Shown here one piece after another: positions 37,080 to 46,648 of a stretch of 64,000 nt of DNA. This stretch comes from Letharia columbiana (taxonomy: Eukaryota > Ascomycota > Lecanoromycetes > Lecanorales > Parmeliaceae), in the NCBI RefSeq assembly GCF_014066305.1, contig NW_023501038.1:1529001-1593000 (forward strand). The letters run 5' to 3'. The translations under genes were made by a program, and so were the position numbers. Each line of letters begins with the position of its first letter. Position 1 is the stretch's first letter. Under the pieces are notes generated by a model. That model did not search any database. It was not told the DNA's origin and was given only the letters and a program-made list of their open reading frames with translations.

Positions 37080-37777
37080 ACCGTCCGTGGTGTCGAACCT
37101 CCCCCCCTCAACCCCAAGATCGATACCGACGTGAGAACCTCTCGTAGGCCGCCGATCGAGTCTCGTCTTCTTCCCATTCCACTTCGCACGCTACGCCCCG
37201 AACTATAGCGCCCGTTGGACCATCGACCAGGGCTTAATAACTGCCCCGTAATTCACATGAGTAGGCGATGACCGAGGCAGGCCGGAGGGATGAGGATCCG
37301 ATGGGGGTTTCCCAGGGTATGCGACAGGGTTTTGGGGTCTCGCAGTGTGCCGTAGAAGAAGAAGAAGAAGTAGTAGACTTTGCGGAAGACGCACGGCTCG
37401 GGAGCACCGTGACGGTCTGACGTGTAGCCCGAGGTCAACCGGTTTAGAGGGGCGCTTTTGCATTCCTGGGACGTGTAAGATGGGTGGTTTGGTTCTTGGG
37501 CTGTCTTTGGGGATTGCGCTCGCGAGCGGTATGGCATCGGAGGGGGCGGAGGCGGTGACGGAGGGACAGATTTCGTTGGTGATTTGGGGAGGCTACTAGA
37601 GGATGTGTCGGTCGTTAGAGAGGGCATGCTGTCGTAGCCAGCGTCGTTGATAGATTCTGTGGCCATTGAGAGCATGGAGCCCTCGTGAGTATCCAGGTTT
37701 TCTCCATATGAACAGCCCCCAAACTTATTATATACATTTGAATGGAAGTTAGAGCAGCGCCCATCCCAAAGGGCCAA
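37080..37777 (-). pseudogene. Broken AIG2 / gamma-glutamylcyclotransferase-like gene
   Basis: The minus strand encodes a Pro/Ser-rich N-terminal region, then KVYYFFFFFYGTLRDPKTL, which matches the opening YGTLxxP motif of the AIG2/GGCT fold. Downstream, in another frame, ELRGSY is followed by a TAA stop (37236-37234) and then ALVDGPTGAIVRGVACEVE, which matches the central family motif (YPALVDG...VxGxxYEV). A further in-phase remainder with an AAYE motif follows. So the gene needs one frameshift and one stop read-through. The five-Phe run comes from a TTC microsatellite, a likely indel site. A spliced functional form cannot be excluded, but no intron in the right phase was found. Confidence 0.5.
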
Positions 37778-37962
37778 TCCTTAAAAGTAGGAGCGAACTC
37801 ACGGATCCGTCTATATCTCGGATCGAAGTCATCTCATTACCTGTCTGGCTTATACATCCCCAAATAATTTCCCCAAAATTCGAACTCCAGTTCTTTTAGT
37901 CATTGTATCATCCAGTGACCAAGAAGATTTGCCGTCCACCGAATCCCAGGTATCGTCAACCA

Positions 37963-39518
37963 TCAGAATAGATCGTCCTGCCATTCCACCCTCTCGCTAA
38001 TTGTCAACACTACCGTCGTCTGCGCTCTAATCCTGTTTACCGGCGTCGGTGATCCTGCCTCCTCATTGCCACCTAGCTCAATCTCCTCTTCATCCACCTC
38101 GCCCCTTCTCTTTCCCCTCTTCCCACCGTACACATCTGTTTTGTGATTCCACGCGCTTCCGTTGCCGCTGTAAATATTGGGCAAGCTATTGTCCTCCAGC
38201 CGGTTGAAGCTCCGGTCTGGATGGATCTTGGTGCCGCTGCGCCATGAAGAGGTAGGGTAAGTCTCGGGGAGTGGTGGTTTAGGCCTGTGGGTGCCGCCCC
38301 AGACGACGCGGACAAAAAGTGGCCGGAGGGAGGGAATGCAGGCGGATACGACGGCTATTGAGGGTTCGGCGGCAGTCCAGATGGAGCCGGAGACATATGC
38401 GTAGGTTATGTCGGTTCCATGGAATTGGGAGATTACGACCAGTCGAACTATACTAACCGCGCAGACACTGCAGGAACTTATTCAGTAGGTGATCTAGCCC
38501 GTTTGGTCTGCGTATACTCACGTCATGCCCATGATGAAAATGAAGGTCAGTAGTAGCTTCTGTGGTGTGCCGGTCTTCAGATGCCAAAGTATGGGTATAG
38601 GCTTGATCGCAGGTGTCAGCCCCAACCAGATCCGAACAACCGCGGATTGCTACTCACCAAGACCAAGAGGGCAAAATCTGTAGCAGCGTTGATGGAGCCA
38701 ATGATGATCAAAAATAGCTCGACTTTAATGCAACGACCCGGGTGCGTTCCGGGGAGTTCGCCAGCAAGGGTGGTCCAGAAGGCGGAGATTGGCGTACATT
38801 GCCAGATGAACACAATGATGATTGAAACAGTAAAGGCTACAACGAAGAGGCCGCAGTACTTGAGGATGCGCCGAAATTGGACGATAGGGAAAATTCGATA
38901 CTGGAACAAGATGCTACCGATCGTGCGCATTAATTAGACGCTGCAAGATTGACCGAGGACGAAGACCGGCTCTCACATGGAATATTTGACGCTCGCCATA
39001 GCAAGCGCATACAAGAATTCGAAAGCATAGTTGTACTTGAAATACGAGTATAGGTCCAGTGGTGATAGGGAGAGGAGATGATGGCCCATTGCGTGATGGG
39101 AACCTGCAGGTGTCAGCCCGGGATAATGCGATCGGTAACAGGAGCTTCTGACTGAGGATCATGATGATGCAGGGGCCCCATGCGAATAGCTGCGAAGTCG
39201 TCAATCATGACCACGATATCTAAGTCCATTGTTTAAGAGCATCTCCGTACCATTGCCAGAATTACTGTAGCGTCATCCCACTATTATTGATAATGTCAAC
39301 CTCTTTTCTTTCGTCCATGTAGCAGCAGATGGAGCCTGTACCCAGAATCCAGCCCTTGACATCCATCTTGACAGCAGACGTAAGGTGACAGCCAAAGTAG
39401 GAAGAATGAGCAAAGTTATCGAGGCTCCGAGTATATCCCCGTTACGGTTCTCGTACAGCGCAGGGTCTGTTTTTGGGTTGGGCGCGACAACGACACCAGC
39501 ACCGGCACCAGGATCCAT
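37963..39518 (-). CDS. Fungal rhodopsin-like (PTH11-related) seven-TM integral membrane protein
   Basis: Seven exons: 39518-39342, 39280-39251, 39189-39153, 39103-38977, 38913-38658, 38601-38522 and 38467-37963. The total is 403 residues with all phases consistent. Two exons are very short (30 and 37 nt). The assembled protein has the family hallmarks: SRAGFWWDDATVILAM, KYSIILFQYRIF, FWTTLAG before an extracellular loop Cys (GRCIKVE), DFALLVLPIPILWHL, and IWTAAEPSIAVVSACIPSLR. Seven hydrophobic segments are followed by a polar cytosolic tail of about 100 residues. There is no N-terminal CFEM domain. Members act as surface sensors or remain uncharacterised; the ligand is unknown. Confidence 0.9.
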
Positions 39519-40141
39519 TTCAGCGTTTCCGAAAGCAAGGACAACGACGACGCCGCGTATGCATCAGCGATTGAAGCACTGGCAGAGTGGCATCGTCGTT
39601 GAAGTGAGAAAGTAAGGATTATCCATAGTGGTCCACATGAAACTGATTTTTAGGGGGGCTTTTGGAGCAAGTGACTTTTGCTGTGCCCCCTCGTACAAGT
39701 GAATAATCGTGCTCTATTAGGGCAGCCTCTAAGTGCTTTAGTCTTGCTATAGTGCAAACACTGTCAGTTATCGATCCCGCCAGCAGCGCCGGCTGCATAT
39801 CATAGCGCGCCCCATTCAACGCTATGGCCAAAGGCTCCGTGCTGAAGGGAATGTTATCATTGGTTGAATATGTAGCAATCAAAAGATCAAGTACTTATCG
39901 ACCTATCGTACCTGGGCAAGTGCGGTCATAGTTTCCGGGACGAGAGATCAAAACGTGTGTCATGGACTTCCCGAACAAAGTTATTATTGAGAAGACGGCT
40001 TCTCGAACTTTCTACTCCAACCTTCAGTGGAGCCGGGGATTTTGTTGTAGAGGCTCTTCCAGGTCAGAAGACGGGAAGAGATCCCAAACAATGTGCAACA
40101 GATAACTGTCCATATTGGCAATAAGTAAGGTGGCACGTGGG
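39519..40141. other. Intergenic upstream of the rhodopsin-like gene
   Basis: No supported coding sequence. It leads into the repeat-bearing region at 40.14-40.77 kb. Confidence 0.5.
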
Positions 40142-40211
40142 GGTTGGGAGATTTAGTTCGTATTAGGTTCGATTCCTAAGCTGGTCAATGGTGTTGCGGT
40201 GCTTTTTTTTT
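40142..40211 (+). repeat. Interspersed short repeat, copy A (pol III B-box-like)
   Basis: About 70 bases match a second copy at 52243-52310 in the opposite orientation, with small indels. The shared core contains GGTTCGATTCC (40166-40176), an exact B-box/T-loop consensus flanked by a 5-bp stem (TTAGG/CCTAA). A run of nine T ends this copy, as a pol III terminator would. No A-box or full cloverleaf is present. It is best read as a tRNA-derived SINE-like fragment; an LTR fragment is an alternative. Confidence 0.65.
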
Positions 40212-40303
40212 CGCACGTGTTATGCACATGAAATTAACATAACGGGGAACGCGTGGGGCACTGCTTTTGGGGTGGTGATCCCCGTTGGACTGTAATACCC
40301 CTG

Positions 40304-40771
40304 TTTTCTTAATCATTGGGAAACTAAAAAAATTGCGATTTTGGCACCCCGATAATCAAATACAAAATTTGAATTTCCTATATAACCTCACCACCACTTA
40401 TTTTTACAGGCTAAAAACTTTACGAAATCTACTTACTATATTAAGGAATGTACTCATAAATTTGAAGATTTTAATTCTAATCTTATAAGTGAAATGTAAA
40501 AGCGAATATACCGCGAACCTCAAAAATTTTTATTTTTTTACCGCCAAGACTTCTCGAGAAATCTAAGAATTTATTAAATCCTTATTCTATAATAGAACGA
40601 ATAATTAAGATCTTCTATAACTTGATAATCATAATCTCTCGTATAATTATTAAAATCTATAAAGTTTTTAGAGCGTTGTAAGTTATCGTTGTGAGGCTAT
40701 TCAAGAAGCATTTTTTGTTTTTTGGATGGGGGTCCCAAATCGCGATTCTAGTTTCCCAATGATTAAGAAAA
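40304..40771. mobile_element. Non-autonomous element with long terminal inverted repeats (MITE-like), AT-rich
   Basis: The left end (40304-40350) and the reverse complement of the right end (40729-40771) begin with the same 23 bases, TTTTCTTAATCATTGGG then AAACTA. They stay alignable over about 45 bases to a C-rich inner end (GCACCCC / GGACCCC). The 378-base interior is very AT-rich and has no gene, as expected of a non-coding DNA transposon derivative or one degraded by repeat-induced C-to-T mutation. Target-site duplication is not clear (TA-containing flanks on both sides). The parent transposase is not in the window. Confidence 0.8.
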
Positions 40772-42136
40772 TAGTATAACAACCTTTGCTGTCGACATAG
40801 CAGCTTTGCCAACCAGCCCCAGTCTATCTCGACATCACTTCAACCGGATCAAGTAAAGGCACCAGGGCAGCACAAATGACCTCTTAAAGGCTCCTCTTCA
40901 TGTACACTCACCTTCTACGGCAATATTTCTGACCAGGGACACCACATTCTGAATGGATTTAATCTCCACCATTTCCCATCATCGTCCTCGGCAAGCACAG
41001 AGTCGTCGCCCGCATCATCGCCCGCATCCTGGCTAAGCCCCCCAACGACCTTTCCGTCAATGGCGTACTCTCCTCATGAACCCACGATGCTGGATTAAAT
41101 ACGCGTATATACTGCCTCGCTCGGGTGGAGGAAAAGTCCAGGATGTTGAAGGTTTATATGGAAGGGGTTTACGAGGAGACGAGGAGCGCTTTCAGAAGAG
41201 CCGAAGTGGCTACGGGAGAGACTTGTGAGGAACTGGTGAATATGAGAAGATGCAGAACGGCTCTTCACTCAACGTCAGGAGTTAGTGGCGCCAGCAGAGA
41301 TGAAGCGGAGAGACAGATAGCGCAACGGAAAAAAGGGGGTTGCTGAGTGCAGGAGGAGAGTGGGGAAGATGTATGGAAGAATGTGGGTGCAAGAATGTTG
41401 TAGAATGGAGAGAGCAACGGAAGAGCTGCCGGGCTTTGTGAGGTGTTGGCAGCTTGTCCCTCCACGCAGCCAGCTCCTGCTACTCAAGCCTCCTTCCATT
41501 GTGCAACATTTGTGATATGGCTAAGCTGCTCTTCCCCTCGAGTGATGATCAGCTAGACGATCAGTCTACTGCAAGCCGCTATCAATGCAAATCTCCAACG
41601 AATGGCCAGGTTATCACCGCTCCGTCGGCTTCGTCGGAGTATCTTGCGCTCTACAATGCAGTAGGATCTCGCTACTGAATCTACTTTGGCATTTCCTCAT
41701 GATCTTGGTCTCAGATGAGATTCCTGCTCGAGGTCCATGCCTTTCTGCTTTTGCGAGGTAGCAGAAATGAATGAGGCACGACTGTTGGGGGTTGACGAGA
41801 AGTTTTGAGCGTCTTTTTCAAAAGCCGTCGTGGAGGCTAAGCTTTCTCGAACGTTGGGCGATAAAGGGAACCGAGGAAACAGCCACCTCCTCATCATCTC
41901 ATCTTGGTAAAATGTATGATCTCGCATCTTGGACGTTTGATGCCTGTAATACTTTTATACATAATTATATACTATTGCCTTCAGATCGTACGACACGTTC
42001 CGGTCTGGTGTCATCAACACATTGTTTCAGATCACAAAATGTCTGTCGCTGGTGTTATTAATACTGTAGCCGATTTCATGAACAAAATTTGCATTGTGCT
42101 CACCAAGGCTTATGACCACATATTCTATCTCTCAGA
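40772..42136. other. Intergenic, 1.36 kb, no supported gene
   Basis: Several short open frames (for example 41125-41346) have no recognisable content. The last part is upstream sequence of the orphan gene at 42137. Confidence 0.4.
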
Positions 42137-43267
42137 ATGACCATTTCGCCATACAAAATTGCCCAGATGGGGACCAAAAAGCGCGAGACTGCTTCATTAC
42201 CAAGAGAGCAGCACCGGTGCAATTCACCGTGGCGAGAATCGTCAGTGAATATTCTCAATATGCCGCTCTCTTTGACAAGAATGCCCGAAACATCTTCGAC
42301 TTCGCAATCTCAGCCAGCGCCAGCCGTGTCAGCGGATCCCTCGACACAGCAATGGATGGAAGTACTCGAGAAGGGAAAGCCCCCACGAGAACGATCTCGA
42401 AAACTAGGAAAACCGCTCGAGATCATGATCGCAGGGGCGATAGCAACTGCGAGAGAACTAGGACTCGAAAATTCTCCGTCGCGATGGCAAAGCGGGCATC
42501 ATGGGTGGTTCTTCGGGAAAAAGTATATCGAGGGGAAGAGCTTCCAGACTCAACGAATGAAGATGGTCGAAGTCCGCAACTGGCCCGTCAAGATATCTAC
42601 CCTGCCCTCCGAGGGACAGATCTCGGTGTATCTAACCCTCCTCAAGACCGCCAGAGTCGATCAAGTTGCCGCATACTACAGATTACATTGCGAGCAAATC
42701 GACAAAGTTCGATGCTGCATTGCTCGCGAGTTGATAGAGCATAGAGAAAATGACAAGCAGTACCGACAGATATTCCCGGTTCTTTTCGCTCGTCACGGCC
42801 ACATCGCCAAGTTGTCAAAATTGAAGAAAGCGGCGCATGCGGTGCAAGTTGCCAATAAGCAGTACAGGCTACGAGCAGGAACTCGAGCTTACGCGAGAGG
42901 ATTGGAGATGTTGATCGAGAAGTGTGAGGCTCGACTGCAGAGGATAGAGAACTTCAGAGCAGCAGATTGGCGGTCGTATGGTAAAAGGCCGAGGTGGGCC
43001 GATGGTAGGAGAGGTTGGACTGGATTGAGGCCGGAAGAAGTGGACGTTCGTACCGTCGACACCACCAAAGACGAAGAGGTTTGCTCAAGGGATATGAGAA
43101 CAGAAAAGTTACAAGGGGTACTGAGGGCACGGTACGCGAGGTCGTTCCCGCAAGCAGCGGATAGAAAACTTGCAACTTCTGCCATCGAGGACCGAAGAGA
43201 TCGAGAGATTGTCTGGGCAGAGCGCATTGAGAAGGCAAAGGCGATTCTCCGAAAGGCTTTTCGTTAA
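42137..43267 (+). CDS. Orphan protein, intact member of a local three-copy family
   Basis: The protein is 376 residues from one exon. The frame is supported by comparison with the broken copy at 30-31 kb: over VNILNMP all nucleotide differences fall at third positions, so this frame was under protein-level selection. A low-complexity N-terminus is followed by SRKLGKPLEIMIAGAIATA, GLENSPSRWQSGHHGWFFG and NWPVKISTLPSEG. A helical charged region with ARGLEMLIEKCEARLQR comes next, then AADWRSYGKRPRWADGRRG, and the C-terminus is basic. No signal peptide, membrane segment or known domain is seen. The true start may be one of several downstream Met codons. Confidence 0.7.
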   Translation: MTISPYKIAQMGTKKRETASLPREQHRCNSPWRESSVNILNMPLSLTRMPETSSTSQSQPAPAVSADPSTQQWMEVLEKGKPPRERSRKLGKPLEIMIAGAIATARELGLENSPSRWQSGHHGWFFGKKYIEGKSFQTQRMKMVEVRNWPVKISTLPSEGQISVYLTLLKTARVDQVAAYYRLHCEQIDKVRCCIARELIEHRENDKQYRQIFPVLFARHGHIAKLSKLKKAAHAVQVANKQYRLRAGTRAYARGLEMLIEKCEARLQRIENFRAADWRSYGKRPRWADGRRGWTGLRPEEVDVRTVDTTKDEEVCSRDMRTEKLQGVLRARYARSFPQAADRKLATSAIEDRRDREIVWAERIEKAKAILRKAFR

Positions 43268-44838
43268 CCCTCTCAACGACTCTGGCAGGCGTTTCTTACG
43301 GTATTTTGGAGGAGGCACATTGTATTTCCCGCATTATTGGGGCTAGAGCTTGGACACGCAACAGATAGCATATGTGTGGAACGGCGAGCAGGAGACGTTC
43401 GTTTGACAGCACTCAAGGCAGAAAACTGTGTACACCATTAATGATACTACAACAATGATGATGCAGAGTAGCAGAGAGCGATGATGGTATTAAGATCGTG
43501 ATTTGGATCCTATAGAATGTGACGTGGAATTGTTGACAGAATTGCCTTTTGTGGGGCAGCTGAGATAAGGTCCAGATTGCGGATTGCGGATGTCACTGTG
43601 CGGCAGTCCAATTCTGGCGGTGAGCCTCAACAAGTTTCCCTACAGTACTTCATCCTTCAAACTGTGCATAGCCTCAAGAATCTCTACCGACAACATACCC
43701 CATTCCTCTCCTATTGAACTGAAAAGAAGTGTCCAAGTGTCTTGGTTGTGTATGTGCTAATGCTGGTGCTGGTGCAAGCCGACGGCAAAGATGGTAGCGC
43801 AAGTGGCCCCCCCAACGGGGAGAGCGCGTTCATCAACGACGACATATTCCATGAGCAATGTTAGTCGATCTTTCTTCCACTCTTTTGCTCTCGTTCTGCC
43901 TCCTTCTTCTCGAAGCTGTCGCTTCATTCCAGAAGTCGGTAAGATACCATGGTGCTTGCCTCCGGAACAATCCCCGCTGCGATGATTTGTGCGCAGGACC
44001 GCTGCACGGCCGGAGATTGAACACTCGTCCCTCGAAAGGGGAAAGCATGGTGCTGGCTTCCAAGAGCCTTCATCCAACAGGATATGGCTATCAGGTTTCC
44101 AGCGTATGGAAGCATCTAAGGATTTGTGCTAGAGTACTGATTCAAGGCCTTCCTCTTATGCTCAATGCTGGCTCAACGGAAAGCCAGCACGTGTCTCGCC
44201 AATATCACGGTTTATGCTGGTACTTACAAGACACTTTGGAATGCCAATCGAGTCGCAGAGAGCCGGATTTCAGGTAGTGTCCTGCCTTCTTATATTACTT
44301 ACCTCGGACAACAAGGGTTCAAGAACTTACCGGTATTGGGCTTTTCTCGCTTTGCTGAGGGTTAGCCCTTCCACTTGCGGACCAGCGGGCTTGCGGGCTA
44401 AATGTCGGCACGTGAGAATTCAATAAAAGCCATTCCTCATGCAATCAATTCTGCTCAGACTTTTCGTCATTTTCCGACTTGTACATGGAATTTGGACACT
44501 TTCGAGCCTCCACAGCGGCCATTTCGGAAGGTACCTTGCAGGAACCAGATGCCATTGGTGTACAGTCACGAAAGGAACTGCAGGGCGACAACACGGAAGG
44601 TGCTCTGCATGGGTCCTGCCATCCCCAAGTGTCATCTGCTCAATCAAGCCCTGCTTCCGTGGCCACCTGCGTCTGCATTCTACAAACATCTCTGGCCGGA
44701 GCAGACCTTGCTTGCATGGCCGTCTATTTGATCCTCGTACTTTTTCCAAATATTTATCTTCGATTTTCCTTGTGCCTGCCGCATTCTCCCTCATAATACA
44801 CTGTATTGCGTGAAGCACGAGACCAGCGTCAACAAGCC
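43268..44838. other. Intergenic, 1.57 kb, no supported gene
   Basis: Overlapping open frames at 43.76-44.85 kb on both strands look random. The end of this region is the promoter and leader of the PFKFB gene. Confidence 0.4.
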
Positions 44839-46282
44839 ATGATGGCTGCACCTTACAAGAAGACTAATAGTAAAGGGGTGCAGGTCGAAGATACTCGAAT
44901 CGTGGTTGTCATGGTTGGTCTGCCCGCCAGAGGCAAAAGCCTAATAGCTCAGAAAGGTACATGACCCTCCTACCCCTAAGATTGGCCCGAGCTGAAGCTG
45001 ACAGTAGACTCTTGAACCAGTCGTCAGATACCTAGGATGGCTTTCTATACGTGCGAAGACCTTCAATGTTGGCTCCTACCGCCGACAGGACACCCCACAG
45101 CCCACGGCCGACTTCTTCGATACATCCAATAAAGACGGCGAGCGTATGCGGCATGCTGCTGCGGAAGCCGCGGTGAAAGATATGCTCAAGTGGTTCAAGT
45201 CGGACGGGGGAATCGTGGCTATACTGGATGCTACAAATTCTACAAAGGCTAGAAGACGATGGGTGCGTCAACGCTGCGACGCCAATGGCATCGAGACGCT
45301 CTATGTGGAGTCGAAGTGTGATTCTGAAGAGACCATCATGGCAAATATCATGGAGGTCAAGACCACATCGCCCGACTATACAGGCCAAGATCCAGAAGCG
45401 GCTGCACTGGACTTTCGGAACCGGATACGGAATTATGAGAAGGTTTACGAGACGATCGATGAGGATGAAAAGGACTTGACATACGTGAAGCTGATCGATG
45501 TTGGAAAGCAAGTCATCATCAACCAGATTCAGGATTACCTGCAAAGCCGAGTTGTCTACTACCTGATGAACCTTCACATACGTCCTCGTTCAATCTGGCT
45601 GTCGAGGGTATGCCTCCTATCTCCTTCCCAGCACTCTATCCTTTTGCTGACAATCGTCTAGCACGGCGAATCCGAATTCAATCTTTCCGGCCAAATCGGC
45701 GGCGACGCTAATATTTCTGATCGCGGTGAACTCTACGCCCGTGCGCTTCCCGACCTTGTCACATCCTCCGTCGGTGACGACCGCCAGCTTACAATCTGGA
45801 CCTCCACCCTTAAACGTACAATACAAACAGCTCGATTTCTCCACGCATCCCCAAAAGGCTACGACAAGCTCGAATGGAAAGCCTTGGACGAACTGGACTC
45901 TGGCGTCTGCGACGGCCTCACGTACCAAGAGATTGCGGACCAGTACCCCGAAGATTTCAAAGCGAGAGATGACGATAAACACAATTATCGCTACCGGGGT
46001 GGAGAGTCCTATCGCGACGTTGTCATCAGGCTTGAGCCTATCATCATGGAGCTGGAGCGCAGTGAGAACATCATCATCGTGACGCACCAGGCCGTGCTGA
46101 GGTGTATCTACGCGTATTACATGAACGTGCCGCAGGAGAAGAGTCCCTGGATGGAGGTGCCGTTGCATACGTTGATCAAGTTGACCCCGAGGGCGTATAG
46201 TACGGAGGAGCAGCGCTTTAAGGCGAACATTCCGGCCGTGAGCACATTTAGGAGCAAGGGGAGTACGGCGAAACATCAGTGA
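44839..46282 (+). CDS. 6-phosphofructo-2-kinase / fructose-2,6-bisphosphatase
   Basis: Exons are 44839-44956, 45021-45607 and 45662-46282, giving 441 residues. Introns have GTACAT/CAG and GTATGC/GCTGAC/TAG signals, and phases agree. The kinase half has the P-loop VGLPARGKS, then TFNVGSYRRQ and ILDATNSTKARR. The phosphatase half opens with LSRHGESEFNLSGQIGGDA, so the catalytic His is present, and has TLKRTIQTARFL, ELDSGVCDGLTY and VTHQAVLRCIYAYY. Both sets of motifs are intact, so it should be bifunctional (FBP26/PFKFB-like), unlike yeast Pfk26 where the phosphatase His is lost. It sets the level of fructose-2,6-bisphosphate, which controls glycolysis versus gluconeogenesis. It starts with two adjacent Met codons. 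Confidence 0.95.
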
Positions 46283-46648
46283 CGAGTGGGTTGGCGCAGA
46301 ATGGACCGCGGCTTCCGATGGTAGAAGATGGAGGAAAGGGGATGGGCATCATGATCTAACGAACGAGATGAAAGCAAAGGAGTGTGAGGGCAAACATAGA
46401 ATTTCTTAGACTAGCACCTTTACATAGATGACGGCGCGCCGAAATGATGCCTTTGGTGTGTGGGCCTAGGATATCACTATTCACTTGGACCACAAGACCC
46501 GAACGAGTAGCTTTCAAATAACGGGTGAATCGCCTTCACCATGCTTCCGTTCATCTCCAATCATTGGGTATAGCTTTGTTTCCAAAGAAGAAATGCATGT
46601 GATACATCCACCCTCCCGAACCACACGCACCCAACCCAGCGACCGCGA
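46283..46648. other. Convergent 3' intergenic region
   Basis: This short space between the PFKFB stop and the PXA2 stop on the other strand holds both 3' UTRs. Nothing else was seen. Confidence 0.6.

Noticed and set aside
40142..40211. A functional tRNA gene at the GGTTCGATTCC site
   Set aside because: Only a T-arm is present; no acceptor stem, D-arm, anticodon arm or A-box could be folded around it in either copy.
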